Assembly: GCF_001522545.3 (NCBI RefSeq)
Contig: NC_031768.1
Coordinates: forward strand, 94,119,669-94,183,668
Direction: 5' to 3'
Length of the DNA stretch: 64,000 nucleotides
Source: Parus major
Lineage: Eukaryota > Chordata > Aves > Passeriformes > Paridae
Shown: piece by piece, positions 38,791 through 53,315 of the stretch
How the letters are laid out: every line of letters begins with the position of its first letter
Numbering within the stretch: position 1 is the stretch's first letter
Notes under the pieces: model-generated
Seen by the model: only the letters and a program-made list of their open reading frames with translations
Told to the model about the DNA's origin: nothing
Database searches by the model: none
Position numbers and translations under genes: made by a program

Positions 38791-41700
38791 ACTTTGGGCG
38801 TGTCTGCCATCACCAACATGGGCACAGTGCCTCCTCCACAGCCTGCAATTGCTCTGCCAGGGCTGAGTCATACTGTCAGTGACCATGGGCTACAGGGAAC
38901 CCCTGAGCAAGTCAGATCCCTGATGTCAGAAAAAATGGGCCAGGAGACATGAATGGGAGGTAAAGGAATGGGAGAACACCTCTCCCCAGTAATACGAGAT
39001 TTTGAAAAGGCTGATGTTTGACATAGAGAAATGCAAGGCTGAAACATCTCTTTCTAAAAAAACCCTTCATGCATGGACTCCTGCATAGCAACACGAAACT
39101 CCTGAGTGGGAAGTCCAACAAAACACAAACTTAGCACAGGAGAGAACCTTGTTAGCTCACCAGTACGTGGGAATCTATAAGAAAAAAGCAGCAAAGTATT
39201 TTTAAAACATCAATTTAAATCCAGAGCAGCTCTCCCTCCTCAGTAAGGCATTAGTGTAGTTGCTCCTGTTAGTGAAGGGCTGTAAGTGGTGATATTTCAG
39301 GCCTATTCTTCAGCAGTGCTCCAAAACTGCTGGCTCTGAAGCCAGCCTGCCAATCAGCCACCTTGCTCTGTTTGCACACAAACCCAAGTCGAGTAACCTG
39401 AGGAGACATTAGCAACTCAACACTCACCACAGTTTCATGCCGTGGTCTGACCAAGTGGCACAAGCTCTTAACCACAGCATGCTGTGCAAGCTAATCCCTC
39501 CTTGATATTTCATGTCAGCTCCCACTGTGAATCAGCACAGAGAACAGTGGATTTTGGCTTAACAAGTGGACTCAATTGCACTTGTACTTTTTGGACTGAG
39601 AGATTATCATTCCTACCTACATGACACAATGATCCTGACTGCAGTCCATCAACATTCTCCAAATAGTGTCCTAGCAGAGCTAATGTGCAGCTAGGGGTGT
39701 CCCAGCTGAGACTGCCTGAACAGCTCAGCCATTCCCTTCAGGGGAAAACACCAAAGGAGCTGATGTCATTTACACTTTACCTGACTGTGTCGAGCAAACT
39801 TGTTGGCAGCCAACCACAACACAACAGTGACACTCTAAAAGAAGTGTTCAGGACATGTTTTTCATTACCACAGTCAATCCAAACACAGCATCGCTGCCTC
39901 CACCTTATCCCCCTGTGCAGGAACTTCAAAAGCTAAAGCAATAGCTACATGTGGATGATGAAAACATCCCACTGGGAACTGGAATATGCTCAACACTGCA
40001 CAAGACCATGAAGTTAGATATTTTCTGTATCCAGAAGTGGTTTTTCATTACATATTAGACTTCCCAATTTTTATGCTTCTTCTTTGAAGTTCAGGTCCAG
40101 AGTGAGGTGAGGCCCCAAGGTATTTAGGCACAGAAATGTGTGCAGCCAATATGGCACAGGGTTTCAATTCCTTTGACTTGCCCATCCAGAAAGGCCAGAT
40201 ACTTTGAGAGATAACCACAGCATTTACACATTGGTGGAAGCTGTGGATATAAATCTGTTCCCAACAAGGCTGCTTCTCTCCCATCTAAACTGGAGCAGGT
40301 CTTTCAAACACTCAGAAAAGAGCAAAGCTTTTGGAGGCATGACTGTTCTTGATGGATGTGCCAAGAAACCAAGAGCTCTGCAGTTATGGAGAGAGTAAGT
40401 TATCTGCAGACAAGACACTATGCAGGATCTCCTCTAAAACAAAACCACTTACTTCCTCCCAACTGGTATCTGAAATCTGCCAACAACCATAAGAAGAGTA
40501 CTCAAAAGAAAAAACAGGGGAGTACAAACACAGGGATTAGCTAGAAAAATAGACCATCTTTTTCTAATTACCATTATTATTTTTAATTGCAAATGGAATC
40601 AGAATACATTCTCCTAGTGATAATGTGATTTAAGCAGTCTGTTATTCAGCATTGTGTTGAACCAATATTGTGCAAAATGTTAACTTCCATGCCAAGTTCA
40701 TCCCCCTATCCCATCCCCAATATACTTGTTCCAAAAAACCCACTATACTTAATCCCAAATTTTATAAAGCAGATAATGAAAGCTATTGCAGTCAACTCTA
40801 GAGAATTACTTGCCCAGTTCTCTTGAAATCTCTACAGAAACTCCTGCTGGTATAATATTTAAGACTTTAGTCCCTAAAGCAACGTTTTCCATATGACCTC
40901 AGGCCTAAAGCTACCTAAGTTGCATCAAAACCACTCAGACATGTTGATGTTGGCATCAGCTCAAATTCTTTTAAAATACAGTTAAGATGTGCAATAAATA
41001 GAGAACAATGAAGTCACCACATGAGAAAAAATTTCAAAAGCTACTGATCAGAAAAAGCGAGGCACATCCTGCACAGAAACATGAGCAATCATTTCAAAGA
41101 GTGGCTGAGTGCCCTCCTTACTCAGAGCCTGCTCAGCCATCATGCACTTCAAAGTACTGCATGTAACCCTTCAGCTCTGTCAATATGCTATAGATCATGG
41201 GTGGAGATATGGGTTAATATATAACCTGAGAGAGGTGAATATATTTGAAATCCCATCTGGTCCTCATGAAAGGAAAGAATTCTTCACCCTTACTTCAGAG
41301 TGCAAGAAGTTGCCAAATGCCCCTTGAGGACGATGGCTGCCCTCCTGAAACAAGGCCTCCCCCTGCTCCCCCAGCAACAGCATCAGCTCCAGGTGGACTA
41401 TATGGGCTCTCCATGGGATCTTCACCTTTCAATAGTGGCTTAGAACCAAGAATGTTACTATTGAAGAACAAGGGCGGAAGGGCTGAATCCCAAGATAAGT
41501 AAGCAGCAGGGCTGACCTCATCTGCTGTTCCCTAGGGCTTTCCATTTAGGATCGCATGAAGTTCCTGAAACAGCATATGAAAACCAGACACTGAGGTTTT
41601 ACTATTCATAGGCAGGAAGTAAACAACATTTAGCAGGAATTAAAACCACTTATTCAGAGAAATTTAAAACGCAAACCCCACATACAAATCATGCTAGAGT

Positions 41701-42938
41701 TAAAGCAGTACTTTGATCCAATGAGGGAGCACAGGAGGAACAGGCCACAAGAAAATCACCACTTGTAGTGCACGTACACCTGTGAAAGTATAGAGAGAAC
41801 AGGAGATGAAGGTATCCAATGTTCTTCAAAAAACATTGCCACTACCTTAGAATAGTAAGAATTAGTTTGGTTCAGACCCATTCCCAGAGAAGTCAGTAAA
41901 AGAAAGACCGCAACAAAAACCTCCAAAACAAGCAACACATTTCACTGGGCAGAAAATCAAGCTCCTGATGAGCACTTCTCAAAGTCCCCATCCTACATGT
42001 ATGTTCTGCTGAAAGAAACCTGTGTGAGCTGTCAAAACATTTCAGCTTTTGTTCACTTTGAGGTCTGTCCCATGCAGACGAGTCTCATCCAAGTTTCCCC
42101 CTTAATACGTGAAACAAATCTACTCTATAAAGTATGCATTTAAATATTCTCTAATACTGAAGATTATCCTTCTAACATGCTGCAGACATTAAGGGGATAT
42201 TAACTAGGAAATAAAAGGTTTGAGAAACATCAACAATCCAGAAAAAACCCAGAAGATATGTATGATGGGCCTATAATTTCACACCTATCACTGCAGCAAG
42301 CCACGTTCTTTTATTCAAATCTTTTCACGTTTTTTTTCTACTGTGATGACCTTGAAGATATAAATCTCTAGGACTTAAATCACAGGCACCTCAGCTGCCT
42401 GAGCTGCAACATTAAGACTCATAGATGAAGGCAGCTGGCATTTCTCTCCATTCATATAGTCTATGACAAGCTCACATGGACTGCGCTGCAAACAAGACAA
42501 GTCCTGTATTGATCAATTGGTCCCCTGCCACCAAATTGGCCTTGAGATCAAGTTAAACCAGAACAGCCATATCAGGAGAACATCACAGAGCAACCATTCC
42601 AAGGAAAAGGCATTTGCTTGGGTTAAACAGATTTACAGTGATCTCACCTAAGTATTTCTCCCCCCAATACTCCCCACCCCAGTGTGCTGCAGTTTGTTCC
42701 AAGCAGTTGAGGACTACTGAATACTCAGTACTCTGAGATCAACATTTTTGTGTTTACTTCCCTTAGAGGAAAATTAGCAACTAAGGAAGAAATAATTTTG
42801 AAAGTACAATACTCAGTGCTTATATAATGTCAGCAACTCAAAGAGGTGCACATACCTTTCAATGTACTTATCAATTGCAATTCTAGAAAGCTGGACATGT
42901 CTCTACTCAGCCTTTCATAACAGACACCAGTTTTCAGG

Positions 42939-42956
42939 AAAAAAAAAAAAAAAAAA
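42939..42956. repeat. Poly-A tract (18 A)
   Basis: Uninterrupted run of 18 A. No retroposed body was recognised upstream of it. Confidence 0.9.
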
Positions 42957-45900
42957 GTTTTCTACAGTACCAAAAAATCATACTCTTTAGGACCTTAGAA
43001 AGATGAAGCAAAATAGCTTTTGGTCAATTACATCTAATGCAGCCAAAGTCTCACACCCAGCTAATAAAAAATCATTCTTGTGATGTAGCCAAGCTGTACT
43101 ACACTGATATCTGGGTATCTAGGTGCTGGAAGCACCTAATTCATAAAAATCTGGAATTCTATTCAAAAGCTGATAGGACACATGAATCTCAAGTAACAGG
43201 TACACCACCAGAGTACAGAGAACCCCTTGGGTTTGAGTACACACATTAAAAACCATTACCATTTACAGTAAGTTCTGCAAGAGAATAGACACATACTCCA
43301 GGGCATCCCAAGGCCAACTTACTGCTCTGGCCCCCTGGCTTTATAATTCTACATATAACTGAAATAAATCCTGCTAAAAGCATCATTGTGAAAAGTCAGT
43401 GTACTCAAAAGTTGCTCCATTTACATGTTTTCATGTCCTAAGAGACGGGCATAGAACACAATAAAAATATTAGGAATTGCGTTTTAGGAACTGTTGATCT
43501 CACAGATGAGAACAAAACAATTTCAACTGAAGTCAATGGAATTATACCCACAGACATGAGATCACAACGTGGCACTCAAAAAATACCTTCAATCATAAAA
43601 TCCCCAGATGCAATGCCTGTGGCCAACATTTATATTAGCCACACGTGCATTATCCTGAAAGAAGGTTTTAATTATTTTTATAGTGAGATAATGCTCCCTT
43701 GACGATCCTAAAGTCTAGTAGCATGTAGCAATTAAATTTCATTCTTGAGAAGACAATAGCAAACATCTGCTACTTTGAATCAATACAAGAATTAGAAATT
43801 TTTCCATTTCTTCACAGTAACAGGGACTTTTCCACAGTACCATAAAAGCTACTGACAAGCTACATACAGAAATTTGAGGAGAAAGCAGGGGAAAGTCTTC
43901 TCTGGGGCCAAGTGCAAACTGGAAGTTTTACACTTTGCCAGTTGCAAGAAAAATGGGAAAGAAAACACTTCATTCTGTAATAAAGTATCAGCTAACACAG
44001 TTAGCAGAAGGAAACACATTCTTCACCAGCCAAATCTGACTTTAATTCAGTGAACTAAAAATATATCTAGAGAGGTTTGTTAATATGGTTGACCTCAAAA
44101 TTTGGAACTTCCTTCCTTCCAGATGCAAAATAGCTCAAAATTATGCATCTTCAGGTAAGGATCCAAGGGCCCCTCTGCTGTCTACTCCTCACAGAAGTTA
44201 ATTGCCAAGCACTACTGAACACAGTCAGTGCCTGAGACTAAGGAAACTCTGTTATCCCCACATATGGATGGAATATTGAGCAATTAGTCTCTTCTGTGTT
44301 TTCTAGGATACAAGAGATATAAGAGAATATGCTTTTTCCCTACCAAACATAGTTTTGACTTGCAGTTTTTTGACTTACCAAATTTAGAAGATTAGCCAGC
44401 CAGACAAATTCCTGTGATGAGCTGATTTGACATGGCCAATGATGTACTGATCTTACCCTGTCAGGGATCAAGAGTGCCAGCAGGATTCTCCATGCTCAGT
44501 GACACTAAGGGATAGAGCTCCAGCAGCTTGGGTGACCCTTAACATTTATCCAACATAATGTGCTTACAACAATCCCAAGTACCCATGTATAATAATCTGT
44601 CTGATTATTCTCTATTCTGTAGTTTTTCCTCCAAATAATTTACAGGTTTGGATTGGTTTTTATAACTTCAGGAAAGATAGTGACTGGTTCAATAGCTCCC
44701 CTCAGTTTTGGCCAAGTTTGTACAGTCCAGTAAAAGGAATTGCTCTAAAGTGGGCACAGGTTTTTAAATTGAAAGGAAATTCATGAGATCCTACCCTTGG
44801 TTGTCAAAAGAATTCCTCCAGCTGTTATTTGTTTTGATATATGTGGGGGTCTATATAAAACCATTTGAAAGCAACAGTTTCATCCCAAACCAGAAATGAC
44901 ACTTCTTTTATTGGCATGGTGGTGAGGAATGTGGAGTTATAAATCATGCAGTCATTAGGAATAGCAGACATCTCAAATACAAAATCTAAATAAATGGACT
45001 TTTCTATAGCCACTGGCAAAGAAAGTGAATATAATTATGTAGGAACAAAGCAACACTACAGCTATCACTCAGTGCATAAGCCCTGAGCAATTCAGTTTTG
45101 TTATGCAATGTTTAATTCAGAGGAGTAAGACAGTCCCTCCATCTGAAAACTTTAATCCAAATCAAATTAAAATCCCAAGAAAATGTAGCAAGCAGTTTAA
45201 AATACATTCTAAATAAAACTACAGAAAAATGCATGTCTGTCTTAAAAGAGACTAGGATGTACAATTCAAGGGGTTTTGTTTAACTGCTTAATTTTGAGGC
45301 CAAGCCTCATTTGAATATTTATTTCATTCAAACTACAGATGACGAAAAATATATTCACACAGTCTGTAACAATCTTGTGTATAGCTAATGTTTACTTAGA
45401 GCAGCTTCACTCTACTTTTAACTTGCCTTTGAATTCTGTCTCCTTAAGATGCACTTGCAGTAAAAAAAAATAGTGAAATTTTCAGACTGACTTGACATTA
45501 AGTGTAAAAGGGAGCTCTTCACAGCTGGCTCACAGTAACACCCTCTGCTGACACCTTGGCAACAGCTGTAGAGATCCACCACCTCTGTCAGCCACGAAGA
45601 AACCAGGTAGGGGGAAAAAGCCTACAGGTTAATGTGCTGGGTTTTTCTTTCATTCAGAGGTGACAAAGAGACACAGCTCATTATGTCTGAGCAGACAGCT
45701 CTGACCTGCTTGTCACATGAAACCAGTAAATTCCCTTCCTAAGGAAGCAGCACTTACCTACATAAACTGTAGGCTGGAAACATCTTGCATCACCATGTGA
45801 GGACTTTTAGGTCATGTAGGCAGGCAAGTGCATTCAGAGCGAGGTAGGCAAACGTCTCATTTATGTTTCAAAAACTTAAATTATGTGGTATTTCACAAAC

Positions 45901-46154
45901 CTTTTTCTACTGCAACATCTTAGCTAGTTCATCCAGTTAAAAGACTCCAGGATGAAACTTTGATATTGTGAAGGAAGTAAATTGCCATCCCTTTTGTTAG
46001 GAAGGATGATGAAGACATGAGAGGAGCACCCAAAAAAGCAGTAAAGAAAGGTCTACCATATGTAACTGTACCACTCTGCATTGCTGTGAAATCTAGTATA
46101 AAACTGGTTTTATCCTTAGTCACTCATCCTGCATCTGGCAACTTTTCCCATCCT

Positions 46155-46180
46155 TTGTGAATGATCCTGATCATTCACAA
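46155..46180. repeat. Perfect palindrome, 12-bp arms, 2-nt loop
   Basis: TTGTGAATGATC and GATCATTCACAA are exact reverse complements separated by CT. A perfect 12-bp arm with so short a spacer is not expected by chance in 64 kb. It could extrude as a small hairpin or be a dimeric protein-binding site. No transcription context is evident. Confidence 0.9.
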
Positions 46181-47256
46181 CTCTCTCACACCTCAATCTT
46201 ATTAGCTCAGCTAGCTTGCTGGGGGTCTTTACTGTGCCTTTGACTTAGAGAGGAACTTTTCTGTTGGTACAAAGAAATCCTGACTGAAGTCTTCAAATAG
46301 TGCCAATACATATGCTTATGGCTAAATACAATAAATGTGAAAAATGAAGCAATACGGCAGTGAGATCCATTACATGTTCTTGCAGTGACTAATAATTCCT
46401 TTTGTGTTTCAGAAGATTTTTAAGAGTCAACTGAAGCATGGGAAAATATTTAATGTGATTTTCCAAAGCACTGTATTTCTGAAGCTCTGCCAGTCATGTA
46501 GTAGATTGAACCCAGCATTACAAAGTATTCTCACATGTAACCACAGGGACTCTATGACACAGGTTATTTAAAGCCTTGTGAGACTCATTTACAATTCTAG
46601 GTAAAGCACATTTCTGAAAGTATTTCACTGGCAACTGTCTGAAGCCGTGTTTCAAAAACCAGAGAGCACAAATTTCATAGCCTCTAGCCCCAGCAATTCA
46701 CATCCTATAAAATATTCAGATTTTTTAATCTTTTGCAGAATAACTGGAATCCCATGCTCTTGCAAGACAATTTTTACATTTTTTTCCCCTAAACAATAAA
46801 AATAACAAGAGCTGTTAGCAGGTTGGAAGAGGGTCAACAAAACTATTGTCATGGGCTTTTTATTTCCTTTCTTTCAACCTCCATGGGGAGTCTAATGATC
46901 AAAACTTAGCAAAGTGCGTAAGTATGTTGGGTAACAGGATTGTTAGATCTCTTGGCTTCAAACTAAAAAGACTATAAACCAAAACTCCTATTATGGATAT
47001 TTCTTGATGTTTGCTGGTCTGTTATGCATTCCCAATATGGATAGTAATTTTCATCCTCTTGCCATTAAAATTTTTGATTAAAAAGCATTGCTGCAATACT
47101 TCCATGAAAATACTGTAATTTGGGAATTTTTTCTTTGGAAAGAATGTAACGGAATAATGAATGTGTCCATCAATTCCATTCTCTTAGTTAATACCAAAAG
47201 TGGAAGGGATGACTTATAACCACTTGCATGCTTTGGCTATCACATTGACAAAATGT

Positions 47257-47293
47257 GATAGAATCATGGAATCATTTAGGTTGGAAACAGCCT
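47257..47293 (-). mobile_element. CR1 LINE 3'-end remnant (inverted)
   Basis: GATAGAATCATGGAATCATT followed by TAGGTTGGAAACAGCCTT matches the reverse complement of the avian CR1 3' end, with its characteristic ATTCTATGAT terminal repeats and the CCAACCT stretch. The homology fades quickly after base 47293, as in 5'-truncated, aged CR1 copies. The short open frames at 47200-47405 overlap it and are not genes. Confidence 0.75.
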
Positions 47294-48793
47294 TTGTGTC
47301 AGACCCACTTGGAGCATTTGCACAATGGCAGAAGCTCCATCTACTTATGCCCACAGAGACCTGTCTGAATGGACAGCACAGATTCACAACCAACATCTGA
47401 AACAAAGCTGGGTCTTCCTAGAAACATCTGAACTAACACTTCACTGCTGATCTCCAAGAAAAGGGAAAACTGACATATTTGAAGCATATTTTGTACTTAT
47501 GCTTAAGCAATTCCTGGTAGAAGCTTTAAAAGCTGGTTCTGATCAATGAAGTTCTCTGTTTCTCTGTGCTACGTTAAGGAATGCCTCGCCTTTCTTAGTC
47601 TGATGAGATGGCCAGAGACTTGTCCCCAGCAGAGCCAATCTTTCCAAAGCTTTCCTTATTAAATGCTTCATCTGCTTGGAAGATTTTATTGTACAGTAAT
47701 CCACTGCTGTGGATTACAATCAGTGACCAGCAAACTGTTTTGAGCTTCACCAGTGTGACTAAGAAAGGAATCCAGCCTGAGTGCCATTAACACCATAAGC
47801 CAAATCTTAGTCACACGAAATTCAATGGCAAACATCCTACTGATTTTGTGGAATTCAGAACTTACTTTCTAGTCACAGGCACTTATCTATTAAAAAACAC
47901 AGAAGGAAGCTGACATTAGATTTCCTCAATATACAAACTAAGGTAAAGCTTTTTGCTACATTTTCACAGCACCTAATGTTGAAACTTTTCTTACAAAATT
48001 AAAATTTCGCATCCTTTGGTATTTCTTATGTAGTATTCTACCTTCCCACCCTCAATTAGATCTTAGACCCTCAAGTAGGTCTTAGCATCATAAAACAACA
48101 CTCCACATATAAATACATACCACATCAGATATAGCAGACTTCTCTCAAAGAAAGTGAATCCACAAATTCTGTGGTCAGTTGAGTAGTTTTTCCTCTAAAT
48201 AGCTAAGTCAGTCTTTCCTCCAATAAATGTAAAGTAGCATTTTAGATCTTTACATATAACTTGAACATTATTTCTTAACTCCTCAGAGAAAATACAGATA
48301 CTTAGCAAGCTTTGTTAAAAAAAAACAGACCCAAATCCCCCCGAAATCAAAATGACCAAAACAAGAAACTCAATCAGGAAATTAATTAAGTTCCTAAAAT
48401 TTCTGCACATGGCTGGACTTGCCTCAACAGGACTTATATGCATCTACAAAATATAAATGAAGTTTAGTTAGATAATCTTGTAACCATAACTGCAGATTTT
48501 ACTGTGTATTTTGAATAGTTATTTGCTGCCAAAAGATGCTAATATTTAATTTAGCTGTTTCATTTAGATGCTTCTTTCTATGGCTTTTCCAGAAGAAAAC
48601 AGAATTCCTTGATTTTGGTTATTGGCCCTGAAAATCGGGATAATTTATTTCAAGGTCAGTCAAGCTGTGTCTCTTTTGTGGAAAGACAGCTAACAACAAT
48701 TGTACACTACAAATAAACCAACTGACCACTCCTGAGTTCATAATTTCTCATATTTTAACACCCTGAAGGCAAAACACTTCAGGTAGAATATTT

Positions 48794-48810
48794 AAAAAAA
48801 AAAAAAAAAA
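48794..48810. repeat. Poly-A tract (17 A)
   Basis: Uninterrupted run of 17 A following TTT, with no recognised retroposon body. Confidence 0.9.
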
Positions 48811-50570
48811 CAACACAAAACTCAACCTGCCCCAATCAGATGCACTGCATGGTTTAATTTTGGTACTAGTCAGTGGTAATTGAAGTGCAGAAGTGCTTCA
48901 AGCAAATTTTAAAATATGCAGGTAAATTGGGAAAAGATGACCAGAAAAGACTAAAACAGAAATCAAGCTATCCATGTATAAAATTAAGATAAAGCACACA
49001 CATGCCATATTATCCTTAGAAAAAAACCCAAGTGGTTGGATTTCTGTAAGAAGCAGTGCAGGTTTTAAGTAGCAGTGGGCACTGTCATTAGGTGAGTCCT
49101 TACTCTGCACTTACACCTTCCACAACCATTTGATGCACCAGAAGATGCTGGGAGCTTGCTAATCCAAAATCCACAGAATCATCAGAGTTAAATTAGAGAG
49201 TTGACTAACATGACAAGGAGTTAACCCTTTAAATAAGATGTTGTAGGGCTCCTCCTTGAGGGATTACCTAATTGCTGTAAAAACAATGCTCTAAATCCAG
49301 CTTCCATTGCTAGAATAAAAACAAATGCTGCTTCAGTTACCAAATTTAATGGTTTTATTATCAATGTAAAAACAGGCCTCAAAATAACACTTTTCCAGAG
49401 GTCATGGCACACAGATTCTAGGCAATCCATCATCAAAACCCTTCAAAAGTAGGAGCCAAATTTAATTTCAGCACCTGATAGGATAGTATTAAACAGAGAG
49501 ACTGGCACTAAAGTATTGTTACATAGGAGCTTACACAAAGCCCTCAAAAACGTGTGTTATCATAAGACATACTTAGGCAACTCATGTGATCCCAGCAAGC
49601 AAGCATGGGTGAGTTCACCTCATATGGCACTAAAATCAATGCTACAGATTTACTGCTTCCTTCTTCTAAAACGATGATGAAAAACATTCTTCTTCCATAT
49701 TGCCTCCTCCACCGAGCTCTTCAGGCCATTGTCTTCCACTAAAGACACAGAACTTCAGCCTTGGCTGTTTATTTGCACTAAAACATAGAAAGTTATCCAT
49801 CTTCTGCAGCTCCTAGCTTCTTCAAACCTCAATTTAGATTGTATCTGCCTCATCAGATTTCCCCTTTGGTGATATCTGATAAATTAGTTTTATTCTCCCC
49901 ACATAAGCCTGTGTTTTCCATCTTTTTCCTAACTGAACTGCCACAAGTTTTTCAAATGGAGGAAAAATCAAGCTAGAAACTTGTTTTGGGGCAAAGGAAC
50001 TGCTTTTAATTTTAACTTTTAAAAATGCATAATATATGTGTCATCCAAATGAGCAAGATTTTAAAATTCAAAAGAAAGTAACTGTGATTAGCAGATGGTT
50101 CTACAAGAGCAGTGGTGAATAAAACCTAGCCACTAGGGAAATTCTACCAAACTGACCAATGATAAAGGAAAGAGGTGCTGGAATCCAGCTGGAAAATAAG
50201 CACCACTTTGTAAAAGTTTGGGTTTTTTTTAAACAATCTTTGGAATTTATTGTCAGATTTCAATTTGCATCTTTTGCACTGAATTTTATGATGGTGTCTG
50301 TCAAGAAATGAAAGTTGTGTGTGTTACTAATCCTCTTATCCAAGTATTTTGGACACTGATTACAGCATTATGAGGAGCACTCAAAACTCACAAAAGGCAC
50401 AGGGGCATAAGAAGATTACTGAAGGCTATCCTTTCACTGGGAAATGAAAAGGCTTCAAGGAAGCACAGTCAGATGTCACTGCTTGCCAATGCTCGAAAAA
50501 GTCAATTTGGCCATATCATTTCCCTCACTGCCTATCCATACTCATATCAATAGCTCAAGCTCCCTTGAGA

Positions 50571-50593
50571 CACTAAGGGCTGTGCCCTTAGTG
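50571..50593. repeat. Perfect palindrome, 10-bp arms, 3-nt loop
   Basis: CACTAAGGGC, TGT, GCCCTTAGTG: exact 10-bp inverted arms around a trinucleotide loop, about 170 bp from the next palindrome. Confidence 0.9.
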
Positions 50594-50759
50594 GATATAA
50601 GGGCAAAGAAATGCTTTGCCAACCAAAGGTATTTACAGAAGAGGGAGCTCGTGGTTTCTGTCACACCTGTTTACATCAATATGCCCTCATGGCTTGTTTT
50701 CTTTTAAGATTCCATGAGATGAACAGAAGAGATTGTTCTTCCTGTGTACATATACAAGA

Positions 50760-50779
50760 CTTAAGTTTCTAAACTTAAG
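50760..50779. repeat. Perfect palindrome, 9-bp arms, 2-nt loop
   Basis: CTTAAGTTT, CT, AAACTTAAG: exact 9-bp inverted arms. AT-rich, so more likely incidental than the two longer palindromes. Confidence 0.85.
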
Positions 50780-53315
50780 ATGTTGGTTTTCTGAGCATCA
50801 ATATGATTAACTCTCATTTAAGCTAGTAGAAACTTGACTGAGAGTAAGAATTGACCCAAACTCAAGTTACAGGAGCAGCAGGTGGGTTGGCATCCTCTTT
50901 TTGGATGAGCCATTTTTCATCACAGATGTAATCTGAAGAGTATTGCTGTTGTTTTGTTAATTCCTATGCAGTTCATAAGCCAGTTTCTGTATCCGATAAG
51001 AACATGTGGTCTTCAACCATTTAAAGTTTTCCAGGATTTGGGATTTATTACTGCTGTAAAAGATTTCCATAACAGACTTTCTTCAGTTGGTTTTCTGTAT
51101 TTATTTTATGCTTATTATGTTGAAATTGATACTCATCACTGCCATTTCCTGACAAATTATGAAATGGGCTTTCAATTAATAAGTATGCTGTTTTTGTTAA
51201 GAGAGATCCTTCTGAATTGCCTCTGTTTTCTTTTCTTGGCAAGTACATCTTCTTTACATGATACATGTTGATGTTAACTGGTATGAAAACAAAGAACTCC
51301 TTCAAGGGATATGTTACAGACTGTGAGTGTAAATCAATGCAATTACATGCTGGCAATTAAGAGGTTAAATAAATTTCCAATTTAAGAAACAAGGTGAGAA
51401 GATTGTCTGAAGACACTTGGGGCCTGTCTTTCCAGGAGCCCCAGGTCAGCAGGGCACCCACTGTCACATGGGATAACCAGGTGCCACACAGTACCTGGGC
51501 CCTGTGGGGCTGACACAGTTCAGTGCTGCTGCTTTTGCTATTTACAACTTGATGTCCCTGTATTCCCAAAACTTGCATTACAAACTGTGTCTCAAACAAA
51601 TCACCTTGCTTGATCCTAATGCTATAGGGTGGCATTTAGGATTGTGATGTAACCTTTTAGCAGAATGTGTAGTCAGTGGTGGAAACCAAGAGAGCATCAG
51701 AGTGAAAAATGTTCTGGCTCCTTAACTTAAATGCTCACGTCAGCTCAGCTGAGTTCCCAGATTCCCATTTGACAAAAGGCAGATTACATAAGCAGCAATA
51801 ATTTTCCCCAAGCTTGGAAAGAATTGGTCAAAATGCTTAGCAACTGCACACAAGTGCAGCAGGCTGCTGCCTGCAGTGCTCGGTCAGAAGGCAAAAATAC
51901 CTCTTGGCAGGACTGTGGTCAGCCAGCCTAGCTCTGCCTGCGTGGGGCCAGGGATGCCTGTCTGCTCTGCTGGCCACCACTCCTCTTCTCCCAAGGGGAT
52001 GTGTTGGACCAGCTGAAAGCATCCTGTGTGGCAAAGCCAGCTTGGGAGCTTTGGCTGGGGCCAGCCTGGAGGTACCCATGGTTAGGGTGAATGTTGAGTG
52101 AGGTTTATGGAGTTCTTTGCCTAATAGTAAACTAAACATTTAAAAAAGTCACAGACAAATGCTCAGTGCATCTCCTAAAGTGAGGGGGACTGGCATTTGG
52201 AAAATTCACCTTTGCATTTGTTTGGAATTTATTTTCATGCTCTCTGTGAGGATTGTTTTGTCTGATCTCAAGTGCCTCTGTTTTGTGCTTCCAATACAGA
52301 TGCCTTTCATTCTTCCTCTAAATTACACTAAATGCTCAGTAAGAAGAGCAGATGTTCACCAATTACAGAAAAATAAATTAACTGAAAAGGAAAAGAAATC
52401 TGGAGGTGGGGCAGGGAATTTTAGTTGCCAGGTAACTCTAGTATGGGATTATCTGCTACATTTTGTGAGCACAGTCAAAGGCAAACTGAGGATCCCAAGT
52501 GGTACCCTGCCCTGGGCTGACCCCAGGCCATCACTGGGGCCATCAGCCCACCAAAGTCCCACCTCCCCAGGCCCAGAGGAGCACAGGGGCACAGTGACAG
52601 TCAGAAAACTAACTAAAGACACAAGGGCAAAGGAAGGGGCACCAGGTCTACAGTCCCTCCCAGGAGTGTCTGAGAGGAGCCTCAGCCCCAGAGTCCAGAT
52701 CTGAAAGCCATCAAGATGAGTCAATGCCAGAACACTTTTTGGGGCTATCTGGGTAGGTGTGTGAGGGTCTGTACCTGCAGCTGGAGCAGGCACGTTTGTC
52801 TGGGTGCCAGCAGCTGGGAGCACTGCGTCCAGAAGTGGCTGCTGGGCAGACCCTGTGAGCCCAGCAGCTGAAGGAATGTGTGATGCCCATATGTGTGGAC
52901 ATGTGTGTGTGTGTGGATAAACAAAGACACGTGTATACATATAAAACAGATATATTCTGACTAGCACACCCTTTCCTATTCAGGCAGGGAGGGGCTGTGT
53001 GTTCCCTACTGAGAACATGTTTTCAGCCTTGCTGCTGGCTGCACCTGGGAGCACGGGGCTTGTGCAGCACTATCTTTGCCCTGACATCTACTAAGGGATG
53101 ACTTCAGCAAGGTTAAGAAAGCAACTGAAAGCAGCAATACCCTTTTTTAACTGTTTTTAATTCAGAAGCCCCTAAACACTGTCCAACAAGAAGCAAATTC
53201 AACTAAACAGACAGGTGGGTGTTTGTGTATCCCTCTTCCAAAAATAAATTTTAGGTACCTTGTGAAAAGGTGCCACCCCCATACCAGCCTCTGGCTGTGT
53301 CACTGCTGTAACTAA

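Larger units (their letters stand above)
38791..47256 (-). other. CMSS1: CMSS1 long intron 1, segment D
   Basis: Unique AT-rich intronic sequence with an A18 run at 42939-42956 and a perfect 12-bp palindrome at 46155-46180. Short open frames throughout have no splice context or recognisable product. One (40204-40398, plus) ends close to a GTAAGT and could mimic an exon. No gene is supported. Confidence 0.7.

Noticed and set aside
38656..38952. 98-codon plus-strand open frame starting in the SINE
   Set aside because: It begins inside the tRNA-derived part and runs through the CR1 tail. It is a translation of the retroposon.
49168..49205. CACAGAATCATCAGAGTT as a possible CR1 tail
   Set aside because: Only about 12 bases resemble the CR1 end, and no GGTTGGA segment follows.
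52159..52967. 181-codon plus and 172-codon minus open frames in a GC-richer patch
   Set aside because: Overlapping on opposite strands, partly through a TG microsatellite. Longer frames are expected where GC is higher. No known family is recognised.
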